64,000 nucleotides of DNA from JAFGPL01 sp963781805 (GTDB lineage: Bacteria > Bacteroidota > Bacteroidia > Bacteroidales > UBA10428). The notes beneath the pieces were generated by a model. That model worked only from the letters and a program-made list of their open reading frames with translations, did no database searches and was not told the DNA's origin. Both the position numbers and the translations under genes were made by a program. This document shows, one piece after another, positions 18,040 through 28,007 of the stretch (the first letter of the stretch is position 1; each line of letters starts with the position of its first letter). The stretch covers positions 2,542,001-2,606,000 of the forward strand of contig CAWAHF010000004.1 of assembly GCA_963781805.1 (NCBI GenBank), read 5' to 3'.

Positions 18040-20748
18040 TTATCTCAAAGCAGCCTGGGCTGCAGCCAATCTGGCAATAGGTACTCTATAGGGTGAACAG
18101 CTGACATAATTCATACCTACATTATGGCAGAATTCAACAGAGGATGGTTCTCCACCGTGTTCCCCGCAAATCCCAACTTTTAAATCGGAACGGGTACTAC
18201 GACCTTTTTTAACACCCATTTCTATTAGTTGGCCAACACCTTCCTGGTCAAGAATCTGGAAAGGATCGTTTTTCAGGATTCCTTTCTTCAGGTATATTGG
18301 CAGAAATTTTCCAACATCATCCCGTGAATACCCCAGAGTCATTTGGGTCAGGTCATTGGTTCCGAACGAGAAAAATTCAGCGACTTGTGCCATTTTATCA
18401 GCAATCAATGCAGCTCTGGGAATTTCAATCATGGTACCAACTAAATATTCGGTCTTGGCTCCTTTTTCTTTAAAGACTTGTTCTGCAGTTTTGCGAACAA
18501 TTTCTTCCTGGTACTTTAATTCTTTTTCGGTACCGGTAAGTGGAATCATTATTTCAGGAATTGCTTTAATACCTTTTGCCTGTGTATTTAAAGCAGCTTC
18601 AATAATTGCTCTTGCCTGCATTTCTGTAATTTCAGGGTAGGTATTTCCTAGACGACATCCCCTGTGACCAAGCATCGGATTAAATTCATGCAGGTCATCC
18701 ACTTTTTGTTTTACTTCTTCCGGTGAAATTCCCATTTCTTTTGCCATTTCTTTCTGATTGGCCTCTTCATGAGGTACAAATTCATGTAATGGCGGATCTA
18801 ATAATCTAATGGTAACCGGAAGTCCATTCATTGCTTCAAAAATACCTTCGAAATCAGCACGCTGATAAGGCAATAATTTTTTAAGCGCTTTTCTCCTGCC
18901 GGCTTCATCAGAAGCAAGAATCATCTCACGCATTGCCATAATTCTTTCTCCTTCGAAAAACATATGTTCTGTGCGGCAAAGCCCGATACCTTCAGCGCCA
19001 AAGTTCCTGGCAACTTTCGAATCGTAAGGTGTATCAGCATTGGTGCGAACTTTTAACTTTCTGTATTTATCGGCCAATCTCATTATTTCACCAAAGTCAC
19101 CGCTTAATTCCGGATCTTTGGTTGCAATCTTGCCTTCATAAACTTCACCGGTAGATCCATTAAGTGAAATCCAGTCTCCTTCCTTAAATATTTTGCCATC
19201 TGCCTTAAGTGTTCTGTCTTTATAATTTATTATACAGGCACCTGCTCCGGAAACACAACACTTGCCCATACCCCTTGCAACTACAGCAGCATGTGATGTC
19301 ATACCACCGCGTGCAGTCAAAATTCCTTTGGCCATATGCATACCTTCAAGATCTTCGGGGGAAGTTTCAATACGAACCAGAATAGTTGAAGGATAATTTT
19401 TAGCTTCATCGGCAAAGAATACAATCTGCCCGGTGGCAGCACCTGGTGAAGCTGGCAGACCCTTTGCAAGCGTTCTGGCTTTTTTAATGGCTTCAAGATC
19501 AAATACCGGATGGAGCAATTCATCAAGTTTGTTAGGTTCCTGACGAAGTATTGCAGTCTTTTCATCAATTTTACCTTCTCGTAAAAGATCCATGGCAATT
19601 TTCACCATCGATGCTGCTGTTCTTTTCCCGTTTCTGGTCTGGAGCATCCAAAGTTTTCCGTCCTGAATGGTAAATTCAAGGTCCTGCATATCTTTGAAAT
19701 ATTCCTCAAGTTTTTTCTGAGTATCAAACAGTTCTTTAAATACTGCCGGCATTGCCTCCTCAAGTGAAGGATATTTTGTAGCTCTGTCATTTTCTGAAAT
19801 CCCTGCAAGATTTGCCCATCGATATGAACCTTCTTTGGTTATCTGCTGTGGTGTACGGATTCCTGCCACTACATCTTCACCTTGTGCATTTATCAAATAC
19901 TCTCCGTTAAATATATTTTCTCCGGTTGCAGCATCACGGGTAAAAGCTACTCCTGTACCGGAAGTTTCGCCCATATTACCAAAAACCATAGCCTGAACAT
20001 TAACGGCTGTACCCCATTCTTCCGGAATCTGATTTAATGCCCTATAATATATTGCACGAGGATTCATCCAGCTATCAAATACGGCCATTATTGCACCCCA
20101 TAACTGTTCCCACGGATCATCAGGGAAATCTTTACCGGTTTTTTTCTTAACTGCATCCTTAAATTTTTTAACCAGTAACTTCAAATCTTCTATTTCCAGG
20201 TCCGTATCATTTTCAACTCCTTTTGATTCTTTCACTTCGTCCATAATTTCTTCAAAAGGATCGATATCTTCTTTCGAAGATGGTTTCAAATCCAGCACAA
20301 CATCACCATACATTTGAACAAACCTGCGATAAGAATCCCATGCAAATCTTTCATTACCTGATTTTTTTGCAATCCCTTGTACTGCTTCGGCATTCAATCC
20401 AAGATTTAATACGGTATCCATCATTCCAGGCATTGAAGCTCTTGCTCCGGATCGAACCGATACCAAAAGAGGATTGTCTTTATCCCCAAATTTAATACCT
20501 ATGATCCTTTCGATATGAGCCACAGCATTTTTTACTTCATCCTTAAGAAGTTCAACTACTTTTTCTTTACCCAGTTGATTATATTCTGTGCAAGTATCAG
20601 TTGTAATTGTAAAACCAGGGGGTACCGGTACTCCGATTAAGTTCATTTCTGCCAGATTGGCGCCTTTACCGCCCAGAAGGTTTTTCATATCTGCCCTTCC
20701 TTCAGCAGCTTTATTTCCAAATGTATAAACACGTTTAACTTTTGACAT
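18040..20748 (-). CDS. ppdK: Pyruvate, phosphate dikinase
   Basis: A 902-residue enzyme that interconverts pyruvate + ATP + Pi and PEP + AMP + PPi. The N-terminal ATP-grasp domain begins with GGKGANLAEM and contains SVRSGARASMPGMMDTVLNLG. The swivelling phospho-His domain has GGMTSHAAVVARGMG, with the catalytic His near residue 485. The C-terminal PEP/pyruvate barrel has GLCRTEHMF and ends with SFGTNDLTQM and VGICGEHGG. Full length and intact. It lies next to pckA and close to pyk, giving the cell several routes between PEP and pyruvate. Confidence 0.96.
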   Translation of the reverse strand: MSKVKRVYTFGNKAAEGRADMKNLLGGKGANLAEMNLIGVPVPPGFTITTDTCTEYNQLGKEKVVELLKDEVKNAVAHIERIIGIKFGDKDNPLLVSVRSGARASMPGMMDTVLNLGLNAEAVQGIAKKSGNERFAWDSYRRFVQMYGDVVLDLKPSSKEDIDPFEEIMDEVKESKGVENDTDLEIEDLKLLVKKFKDAVKKKTGKDFPDDPWEQLWGAIMAVFDSWMNPRAIYYRALNQIPEEWGTAVNVQAMVFGNMGETSGTGVAFTRDAATGENIFNGEYLINAQGEDVVAGIRTPQQITKEGSYRWANLAGISENDRATKYPSLEEAMPAVFKELFDTQKKLEEYFKDMQDLEFTIQDGKLWMLQTRNGKRTAASMVKIAMDLLREGKIDEKTAILRQEPNKLDELLHPVFDLEAIKKARTLAKGLPASPGAATGQIVFFADEAKNYPSTILVRIETSPEDLEGMHMAKGILTARGGMTSHAAVVARGMGKCCVSGAGACIINYKDRTLKADGKIFKEGDWISLNGSTGEVYEGKIATKDPELSGDFGEIMRLADKYRKLKVRTNADTPYDSKVARNFGAEGIGLCRTEHMFFEGERIMAMREMILASDEAGRRKALKKLLPYQRADFEGIFEAMNGLPVTIRLLDPPLHEFVPHEEANQKEMAKEMGISPEEVKQKVDDLHEFNPMLGHRGCRLGNTYPEITEMQARAIIEAALNTQAKGIKAIPEIMIPLTGTEKELKYQEEIVRKTAEQVFKEKGAKTEYLVGTMIEIPRAALIADKMAQVAEFFSFGTNDLTQMTLGYSRDDVGKFLPIYLKKGILKNDPFQILDQEGVGQLIEMGVKKGRSTRSDLKVGICGEHGGEPSSVEFCHNVGMNYVSCSPYRVPIARLAAAQAALR

Positions 20749-21105
20749 AATATTACTATTTATGATACAATGAATTGTAATTTAAGATTTTAGTTGACTG
20801 AAATTTTAAAAAGCACAAAGGTATCTAAAAAAAAATAAAATCAAGATAAGATTTGGAGATTTTTGACTTTTTATTTATTGGCTCAAAATCAATAATATGG
20901 AAGGTTATAATGTGTTTTTTGAAAAAATATTTGTAATTTTTATACAATTGATTCGAATTATTATAATTATTAAGATTAAATATTTTTCGCATCTAAATAT
21001 TCCTTTAGCATTGACTTATATAATCGAAATTTTTATTTTGAAATTCTTTAAAATATTAGGTTTCAAATTACTGTTATTTCAAAAAATTAAAATGGATTCG
21101 GAAAA
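20749..21105. other. Intergenic spacer between xerD and ppdK
   Basis: 357 bp, very AT-rich. It holds the ppdK promoter box near 20816. An open frame at 20897-21109 on the plus strand is Ile/Phe/Leu-rich low-complexity sequence and is not credible as a gene. Nothing else was seen. Confidence 0.5.
20816..20823 (-). promoter_or_regulatory. TAnnTTTG promoter box of ppdK
   Basis: TACCTTTG on the minus strand matches the -7 consensus. CTTG at 20842-20845, 18 bp away, is a near match to the -33 TTTG. The leader before the ATG would be about 60 nt. Confidence 0.55.
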
Positions 21106-22014
21106 TTAATTTTTATCTGCCCTGGGATGAAACCTCAAAATAGTATTTCTCAGGTATTCCCGATCAAGATGGGTATAAATTTCGGTTGTTATTATCGACT
21201 CATGACCAAGCATTTCCTGAACGGCCCGTAAATCAGCGCCTCCATCAATAAGATGAGTTGCAAAAGAATGGCGAAATGTATGAGGACTAATGCTTTTTTT
21301 TAATTCAGTTTTATAGGCAAGGTCTTTAACAATGGTAAAAATCATAACTCTTGTTAATTTTTTACCCCTTCTGTTCAGAAATAATATGTTTTCAGATTCT
21401 CTGGCTATTTTTATATGGTTTCTGTATTTTTCATAATAATACTGTATTTCCCTGATAGCCCGATAGCTTATTGGTACAAGTCTTTCTTTTTTCCCCTTTC
21501 CTGTTACACGAATGTATTCCTCGTTGAAAAACAGGTTTGAAATCTTTAGATTAATAAGTTCACTTACCCGTAATCCACAGCTGTATAAAGTTTCGATTAT
21601 AGCCTTGTTGCGCTGGCCCTCTTGTTTACTTAAATCGATAGCTGATAAAAGTCTGTCGATTTCGTCAACAGAAAGCACTTCAGGCAACTTTCGGCCTATC
21701 TTTGGAGACTCAAGAAGCTCTGTGGGATCTGATTCAATTTTTTCATCAAGCAAAAGAAATGAAAAAAAGGATTTAAGTCCGGAGATTATTCTTGCCTGAG
21801 ACCTCGGACTTAATTCAAGTTCATTAAGGTAATTGATAAATGTCACTAAATAGGTATGTGTCACCAATTCAGGTTGCTCAGGTCCTGCATTTATATCGCA
21901 AAAATTAACAAGTTTATTTATATCTGAGACATAAGCCTCGATAGAGTTTTCTGAAAGTGATTTTTCAAGTTTCAGATAGAATTTAAAATCAGCAATATAA
22001 CCCTTCCAGTTCAT
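21106..22014 (-). CDS. xerD: Site-specific tyrosine recombinase XerD-like
   Basis: A 302-residue recombinase for resolving chromosome dimers at dif. Residues 1-90 are the SAM-like core-binding domain. The catalytic domain carries Arg149 (CGLRVSEL), Lys173 (TGKGKKE), His245 and Arg248 (HTFRHSFATH), His271 (LGHESI) and Tyr280 (IYTH). All residues are present and the length is typical of chromosomal XerD. No phage or integron genes or att-like repeats flank it, so a housekeeping role is preferred over a mobile integrase. Confidence 0.88.
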   Translation of the reverse strand: MNWKGYIADFKFYLKLEKSLSENSIEAYVSDINKLVNFCDINAGPEQPELVTHTYLVTFINYLNELELSPRSQARIISGLKSFFSFLLLDEKIESDPTELLESPKIGRKLPEVLSVDEIDRLLSAIDLSKQEGQRNKAIIETLYSCGLRVSELINLKISNLFFNEEYIRVTGKGKKERLVPISYRAIREIQYYYEKYRNHIKIARESENILFLNRRGKKLTRVMIFTIVKDLAYKTELKKSISPHTFRHSFATHLIDGGADLRAVQEMLGHESIITTEIYTHLDREYLRNTILRFHPRADKN

Positions 22015-22061
22015 TTCCTAAATAAATTTAAAACATTGTAAACCATTTCTCCAGGAATTTA

Positions 22062-22069
22062 TAAATTTG
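22062..22069 (+). promoter_or_regulatory. TAnnTTTG promoter box of pyk
   Basis: TAAATTTG lies 58 bases before the pyk ATG, in the divergent spacer with xerD. ATTG at 22035-22038 is a weak -33 candidate at a wider than usual distance (23 bp). Confidence 0.45.
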
Positions 22070-22127
22070 CAGGCTTTTAATTTCAGATAGAAATAAAAAA
22101 TTGTCTGAATTATAGATACATGCAAAT

Positions 22128-23540
22128 ATGATAAAAAAAACAAAAATTGTTGCAACCATTTCTGATTTAAGGTGTGACATAGATTTTATAAGGAAATTAT
22201 ATGATGCAGGAATGGATGTGGTAAGGCTCAATACAGCTCATCAATCCATTGATGCTACCGGGAAAATAATTGACAATATCAGGCAGGTTTCAGATACCAT
22301 AGCATTAATGCTTGATACCAAAGGGCCCGAAATAAGAACAACTACTTCTGATTATAAAATCGCCCTTAAACGCGGAGATTATGTAAAACTGGCAGGTGAT
22401 GAATGCAATCCATCAACCCCTGATTGTATTTACGTTAGTTACAACAACTTTATAAATGAAGTTAACGAAAACGATCATATTTTAATTGATGATGGGGAAA
22501 TTGAACTTAAAATAATTGAAAAAAAGGACGATATACTAATCTGTGAAGCCTTGAATGACGGGTTGATTAAAGGCAGAAAAAGTGTAAATGTTCCAAACAC
22601 AAATTTTGCCCTTCCGGCGTTGAGTGAGAAAGATAAAGAATATATTGAATTTGCAATTGATCAGGATATAGATTTTATTGCTCATTCATTCGTGAGAAGT
22701 AAGGAAGATGTGATTGAGATTCAAAATCGGCTTGATAAGAGACAATCGAAGATAAAAATTATTGCGAAGATTGAAAATCAGGAAGGAGTGGATAATATTG
22801 ATGAAATCCTGGCTTGTGTTTATGGGATAATGGTTGCCCGGGGAGATCTGGCGATTGAAATTCCTTATGAAAAAATTCCGGGTATTCAGAAAATGCTTAT
22901 TAACAAATGCATTAATGCGCGCAAACCTGTAATAATCGCAACTCAGATGCTGCACTCAATGATAGATAATCCAAGACCGACCCGAGCAGAAGTTACTGAC
23001 GTTGCAAATGCAATCTATAGCAAGACAGATGCAATAATGTTAAGCGGTGAAACAGCTTTTGGATGTTATCCGGTTGAGGCAGTCCAAGCGATGAGCAGGA
23101 TAGCTCAGGAGGTTGAGAAAAGCCGTAGTGACATTCATAAGACACCACTGGTTATTCTAAGTACACATACATCGGCATATCTTACAAAATCTGCAGTGGA
23201 AGCATCCATTGAACTAAATGCCGAAGCTATTGTAGCAGATACAACTACAGGTCGAACTGTTAGAAATATTGCCGGTTACAGGGGTAAGAAGGTTATTTAT
23301 GCACAATGTTATAATAAACGGATCGTAAGGGAGCTATCATTATCTTTTGGAGTTTATCCTTTTTACCTGAATATTTCAGACACAAAACCTTTAAGTAAGG
23401 AAGCTTTATCCCTGCTATTAGAAAAAGGATTTTTAAGAAAAGAAGATATGGTCGTAATTGTCGGTGGAAATTTTGGGCAGACCCATGGCGCATCACATAT
23501 TGAGATAATTCGTGTTGAAACTTTGTTAAGTTTAGGGTAA
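22128..23540 (+). CDS. pyk: Pyruvate kinase
   Basis: A 470-residue glycolytic enzyme converting PEP + ADP to pyruvate + ATP. Motifs: KTKIVATISD at the start, MLDTKGPEIRT, IIAKIENQEGVDNIDEIL with the catalytic Lys, MVARGDLAIEIP, ATQMLHSM and ARPTRAEVTDVANAI (written NPRPTRAEVTD here). The usual RLNFSHG segment reads RLNTAHQ, a variant I associate with Bacteroidota enzymes. There is no extra C-terminal PEP-utiliser domain. It is divergent from xerD. Confidence 0.95.
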   Translation: MIKKTKIVATISDLRCDIDFIRKLYDAGMDVVRLNTAHQSIDATGKIIDNIRQVSDTIALMLDTKGPEIRTTTSDYKIALKRGDYVKLAGDECNPSTPDCIYVSYNNFINEVNENDHILIDDGEIELKIIEKKDDILICEALNDGLIKGRKSVNVPNTNFALPALSEKDKEYIEFAIDQDIDFIAHSFVRSKEDVIEIQNRLDKRQSKIKIIAKIENQEGVDNIDEILACVYGIMVARGDLAIEIPYEKIPGIQKMLINKCINARKPVIIATQMLHSMIDNPRPTRAEVTDVANAIYSKTDAIMLSGETAFGCYPVEAVQAMSRIAQEVEKSRSDIHKTPLVILSTHTSAYLTKSAVEASIELNAEAIVADTTTGRTVRNIAGYRGKKVIYAQCYNKRIVRELSLSFGVYPFYLNISDTKPLSKEALSLLLEKGFLRKEDMVVIVGGNFGQTHGASHIEIIRVETLLSLG

Positions 23541-23875
23541 CTCAATAATATATTACTTGTGGTAAAAATTTTAGTATCAGCATTAAATGATAAGATAGAA
23601 TTTATTGACGATCAGAATTAATTAGTTATAACAAAAGATTTGAGACTTTTCATCAAAGAATTATGCACTTTCGTCAAACCTTTCTTGACTTATATTCCAA
23701 CCAAGTATATTTTTGTCAATATTATGTCATTAGCCAGAAAAAGGCTGCAAGTTAAATGTGATTCTTTATAAAATGGCATAATTTCAGTTTGATGATTTGA
23801 ATTTGCAAGTAATTGTGCCTGTGCAATTATTTGAGTAATAAATGTTATACTAATTACAACCCTAGTTATTGGTCT
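23541..23875. other. Intergenic region upstream of the sugar transferase
   Basis: 335 bp of AT-rich sequence if the sugar transferase starts at 23876. No promoter box with both elements, RNA gene or convincing hairpin was found. Confidence 0.4.
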
Positions 23876-25042
23876 ATGTATACAGAAAGAAATTATCTAG
23901 AATATGTTCATAATCTGAAAGGACGTTCCTTTGATAATCTTAAGCCTAAAACTAAAGAGGCAATTTTTGCCTATCTGAAAAATTCATTTAATACTCAGAA
24001 TGAATTACAGATAGCAATTAAGAATGAATCAGATAAAGATGTTTATAATTACATTGCTTCCCATATTGATCTATGTGAAAATCTCAACTACACAATTTTT
24101 ACAACTCATAACAAATCATATGTTGATACTATAGATTTTAATAATATAAAATCCATTATCAATTTTAGAAAACTTAATTCCTTAAAATACATTAATAAAC
24201 ATTTCAAATCTGTAAATAGTCTTTTACCCCTTGGAGGCATTTATATTGGCAGAGCTGAAACGTATTGGGAAAGAAAACTACGTATTTACAGGAGGTTTGG
24301 AAGGCAATTTGGAAGATTTCTTTGGCTTTCCGACTTCGTAATTAACCGGATGATACCAAAGATAAAGTATATTAATAACCTTTATTTTTACCTTACAGAT
24401 GGGACATATCATACGCTTTCCTCGGCAGAATTACTTGGCCGGCTGGTATACTCTGGATTCAATATTGTCGATTTCAAGGTGATAAATGGTATGTTTTACT
24501 TTGTAGCAGTTAAGGTTAAAAAACCATCAGAATTTAAATCACCATCTTATTACCCCATTATTAAATTACATAGAGTAGGTAAAAACGGAAAGTACATTGG
24601 TGTTTACAAACTTAGAACAATGCATCCATACTCGGAATATTTACAGGATTATGTTGTTAAAAAATACGGTTACAATGAAAAGGGTAAACCGGCCGAAGAT
24701 TTCAGATCTGCCAGATGGGGAAAATTTTTTAGAAAGTACTGGATAGATGAATTACCCCAATTAATTAATGTCATTAAGGGTGAAATGAAGCTGGTAGGAC
24801 TTAGACCGTTAAGCAAGACAAGATTTAATGAATTCCCCGAAGATCTTAAAAAGGAGAGAATAAAATATAAACCTGGGTGCATAGCCCCTTATGTTGCGCT
24901 CAATATGCCTGATGATAAAAAGAATATTGAAGCAGAGAGAATATATATCAGCGAAATATCAAAACATCCATTTTTAACTGATGTGCTGTTTTTATTTAAA
25001 TCGATTTACAACATAATTACCAATAAAATAAGTAGTTCATAA
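23876..25042 (+). CDS. Bacterial sugar transferase (initiating glycosylphosphotransferase type), atypical N-terminus
   Basis: The C-terminal half has the signatures of the family that puts the first sugar phosphate on undecaprenyl phosphate for a surface glycan: KLHRVGKNGKYIGVYKLRTM and WIDELPQLINVIKGEMKLVGLRP. The hydrophobic re-entrant helix that normally precedes these motifs is not evident. Instead there are about 220 soluble-looking residues. A TTG start at 23813 would add 21 residues (with three Cys) that look random, so the ATG at 23876 is preferred. It is convergent with the CapD-like gene and ends in a strong terminator. It probably serves an exopolysaccharide or glycan made at this locus. 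Confidence 0.7.
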   Translation: MYTERNYLEYVHNLKGRSFDNLKPKTKEAIFAYLKNSFNTQNELQIAIKNESDKDVYNYIASHIDLCENLNYTIFTTHNKSYVDTIDFNNIKSIINFRKLNSLKYINKHFKSVNSLLPLGGIYIGRAETYWERKLRIYRRFGRQFGRFLWLSDFVINRMIPKIKYINNLYFYLTDGTYHTLSSAELLGRLVYSGFNIVDFKVINGMFYFVAVKVKKPSEFKSPSYYPIIKLHRVGKNGKYIGVYKLRTMHPYSEYLQDYVVKKYGYNEKGKPAEDFRSARWGKFFRKYWIDELPQLINVIKGEMKLVGLRPLSKTRFNEFPEDLKKERIKYKPGCIAPYVALNMPDDKKNIEAERIYISEISKHPFLTDVLFLFKSIYNIITNKISSS

Positions 25043-25480
25043 TAAAATAATAATTTGGTTTTTAGGTAACGGAAGATTTCAGATTTGCTAAATTGAATAT
25101 TCTGCTTCCGTGTCGAAAATAAGAGGCATCAATAATTTAAGACTATACAATATAAAAGCAGGTTAATTACCTGCTTTTTAGTTTTTCATGTATGTATATG
25201 ATTATAATATTGTGTAACACCTGATATACACTAAAATTTCTAATTCTCCATACAGTTAATCTTATATTTAAAGTTCACTATTATCCTTATCCGTCCTAAG
25301 AAGTAGATATTGATTCTCCATTACAAAAGAATGTATTAAGAAAATCCAATTGTTTCAAAAAAAATAAAAGAAAGAATCTTAAAAAAGTGATTTTCCAAAA
25401 AGGACCTTGCAGAAAGCAATGTTTTATATTTTATTTTTCATATATCATACCTGATTAAATGGAATTGCATATTTAAAATA
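25043..25480. other. Convergent intergenic spacer
   Basis: 438 bp between the 3' ends of the sugar transferase and the CapD-like gene. It contains the terminator at 25154-25178. The rest is AT-rich with no recognisable gene. Confidence 0.5.
25154..25178 (+). terminator. Intrinsic terminator downstream of the sugar transferase
   Basis: Ten-bp arms AAAAGCAGGT / ACCTGCTTTT with a five-base loop and a T run on the plus strand. The A run on the other side could also stop minus-strand transcription. Confidence 0.8.
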
Positions 25481-27478
25481 CTATTCAATAGGATTTTGTA
25501 TTGGCTGACTTTCTTCAATTTTTGTGGTTTCAGGCTTTTTCTTCTGAGGTTTTTTTTGATTGTAAAAATTATTATTGCTCTTGAATTCAGGGACTATTTC
25601 TTGAACATATTCCACAACCTCGTGTTTTGACAAATTATATAGATTTTTAAACAGAGTATCTATTTTTGATAGAATTGCCTTGTTATCGACATTTTCGATT
25701 TGTGCAATTTTAATTTTCGGATGATGCGTTGGAAGTGTATTTTCATTATTTGTTAATAGTTCTTCATACAATTTCTCTCCAGGACGTAAACCCGTGAATA
25801 CTACTTTTATATCTTTTTCAGGTACAAGACCAGAAAGCCGAATCATTTGGTTAGCCAGGTCCTTAATTTTAACAGGATTCCCCATGTCAAAAACAAAAAT
25901 TTCACCTCCTTTTCCCATAAATCCCGCCTCCAAAACCAATTCACAAGCCTCGGGAATTGTCATAAAATATCTTGTTACTTCCTGATGTGTTACAGTAATA
26001 GGACCTCCATCTTCAATTTGTTTTCTGAATATAGGAATTACAGAACCATTGGAACCCAGTACATTTCCAAAGCGTGTTATTACAAACTGAGTTTTATTTC
26101 CGGTTTGCTGAGCTTTCATTTGAACAATCATTTCGCATATCCTTTTGGATGCGCCCATAACATTTGTTGGATTAACTGCTTTATCAGTAGAAATCATAAC
26201 AAATTTCTCAACTCCATAACGTACTGAAAGTTGAGTGATTAACCTGGTGCTACCAATATTTACCCTGATGGCTTCGTGCGGATTATTTTCCATAAGAGGA
26301 ACGTGCTTGTATGCAGCAGCATGAAAAACAATATCAGGATGGAATTCCTGAAAAACTTTTTCCATTTTATCATTATTGGTAATATCTGTCAGGATAAAAT
26401 CTGCTGAAAATTGACAATCCTTTGACCTAAGTTCAGTTTCAAGATTGAACATAGGTGTTTCAGCCTGATCTACAAGAATTACATTTTTAATATCAAACTT
26501 TGTAAGCTGCCTTACTATTTCAGAACCAATTGATCCAGCCGCACCTGTTACCAGGATTGTTTTCCTTTTTAATCCTTCTCCTATCCTCTTTAAATTTAAT
26601 ACTATTGGCTCCCGTCCCAATAAATCCTTCAACTGGACTTTCTGAATTTGCCTCATCTGAAGTTGCCCATTTAACCAATTATCGACCGGAGGGGTATCCC
26701 TTACTTCAAGCCCAACATCCAATGCAGTACGTATTATTTCGCTTTTTTCTGAGGGAACAATATCTTTAATAGCAAATATTAATATTTCAATCCTGTTTTT
26801 TCTAATAAAATCAGTATAAATTATATCGGGATTATAAACCGGAATGCCATTAAGTTTTTTCCCTTGTAATTGTTTATTATTATCTAAAAACCCAGCAATC
26901 TGATACGTAGCTTTTACATCACTTTGGATAACCCGTTTTACAATAACTCCTGTAGCTCCGGCTCCAAATATCAGCACCTTATTTTTTTGAATAAAAGAAC
27001 TGGTTATTAGTTGATAAAATATTTTTATAGCAATTCTTATAAAAATAAGTAACATAGTGATAAGTACAAAATGTATGAGAATAATTGATGCTGAGATGGT
27101 AAGTCGCATATCCCATAAAAAATACCTGCTTACAAAAGAAATTATTAGTAAAGCAATTAACGAAGAACTTGTAGACATGAGGATTGTAAAAATATCAATA
27201 ACGGTTGTATGTCTGATCAATCCGGTATAGGAGCGAAAAATCAGAGTAAATACTGCATAAATGGTTAAAACTAATATACCCTGCTGATATACAATAGTTT
27301 GATTGAAGTCGGATGCTATGAAATTAAAACGTAATAAATACGCAAGTATAAATGTTACAAATACAAGCACACTATCCATTACAAATACCATCCATCTTGG
27401 AAAATAATGTTTGCGAAATAGCTCATTCGCTTTCTTACTTAACCAATCTGAAATTTTAACAAAATTACCGCTATCCAT
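25481..27478 (-). CDS. Membrane nucleoside-diphosphate-sugar 4,6-dehydratase/epimerase (CapD/PglF/WbpM type)
   Basis: A 665-residue polysaccharide biosynthesis enzyme that modifies UDP-HexNAc-type sugars. About four N-terminal membrane helices (residues 25-155) precede a CoA-binding-like Rossmann domain with FGAGATGVIVKR. The SDR catalytic domain follows: NAD site TGAAGSIGSEIVRQL near 311-325, then HAAAYKHVPLME, and the ISTDKAVNPTNVMGASKR segment that carries the catalytic Asp-Lys. The C-terminal 40 residues are charged and low-complexity (PQKKKPETTK). It probably supplies a deoxy-aminosugar to the sugar transferase beside it. Confidence 0.9.
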   Translation of the reverse strand: MDSGNFVKISDWLSKKANELFRKHYFPRWMVFVMDSVLVFVTFILAYLLRFNFIASDFNQTIVYQQGILVLTIYAVFTLIFRSYTGLIRHTTVIDIFTILMSTSSSLIALLIISFVSRYFLWDMRLTISASIILIHFVLITMLLIFIRIAIKIFYQLITSSFIQKNKVLIFGAGATGVIVKRVIQSDVKATYQIAGFLDNNKQLQGKKLNGIPVYNPDIIYTDFIRKNRIEILIFAIKDIVPSEKSEIIRTALDVGLEVRDTPPVDNWLNGQLQMRQIQKVQLKDLLGREPIVLNLKRIGEGLKRKTILVTGAAGSIGSEIVRQLTKFDIKNVILVDQAETPMFNLETELRSKDCQFSADFILTDITNNDKMEKVFQEFHPDIVFHAAAYKHVPLMENNPHEAIRVNIGSTRLITQLSVRYGVEKFVMISTDKAVNPTNVMGASKRICEMIVQMKAQQTGNKTQFVITRFGNVLGSNGSVIPIFRKQIEDGGPITVTHQEVTRYFMTIPEACELVLEAGFMGKGGEIFVFDMGNPVKIKDLANQMIRLSGLVPEKDIKVVFTGLRPGEKLYEELLTNNENTLPTHHPKIKIAQIENVDNKAILSKIDTLFKNLYNLSKHEVVEYVQEIVPEFKSNNNFYNQKKPQKKKPETTKIEESQPIQNPIE

Positions 27479-28007
27479 GGTATAAAAAGTATTTAGGTAT
27501 GATTATAAATTCTTATAATCTTTAAACAAGCTTACGGAAAAAGAATCTAAAAAAATAACAAAATTTGACAAAGTGTCTGTATTTTAACATAGAAAGCACA
27601 TTAATTATTATAACATTTCATACCACTATAATTGTTTATATTAATTCGTAAAAAATCTTAGGTAAAACTCGGTCAAACAAACAGTAACTTTTTGATAATT
27701 AAAAAGATTAATCAAAATTTATTATTGATCCAAAATGACACAACGGTTTTCATCATTGCAGATGTCTTTTCAATAGTACTGCTACAGAATAATACAAAAT
27801 CATAAAGAGGATGACAAAACCTATAAGATTGAAATTTTTGAAAACCATCATTCTATTTACCTAATATCATGGAAAAATTTATCGGATTCTTTTTAGAACA
27901 AACTTCATTAGCAACTCTCCTAATTTGGAGCAAAAATTAATTTGTTTACATGCAGTATTAAGCCACTTATCATACCTAAAAATCATGTATAATCTGATAA
28001 ATTCATC
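27479..28007. other. Intergenic spacer without a gene
   Basis: 529 bp between the CapD-like gene and the exosortase, both on the minus strand. It is AT-rich with only very short open frames, the best about 23 codons at 27869. No repeats, RNA gene or full promoter were recognised. It should contain the CapD-like promoter. Confidence 0.45.

Noticed and set aside
20897..21109. 70-codon open frame upstream of ppdK on the plus strand
   Set aside because: Low-complexity Ile/Phe/Leu sequence from an AT-rich spacer, overlapping the end of xerD, with no start signal and no recognisable pattern.
21106..22014. Tyrosine recombinase as a mobile-element integrase
   Set aside because: No att repeats, tRNA, phage or conjugation genes nearby; length and motifs fit housekeeping XerD.
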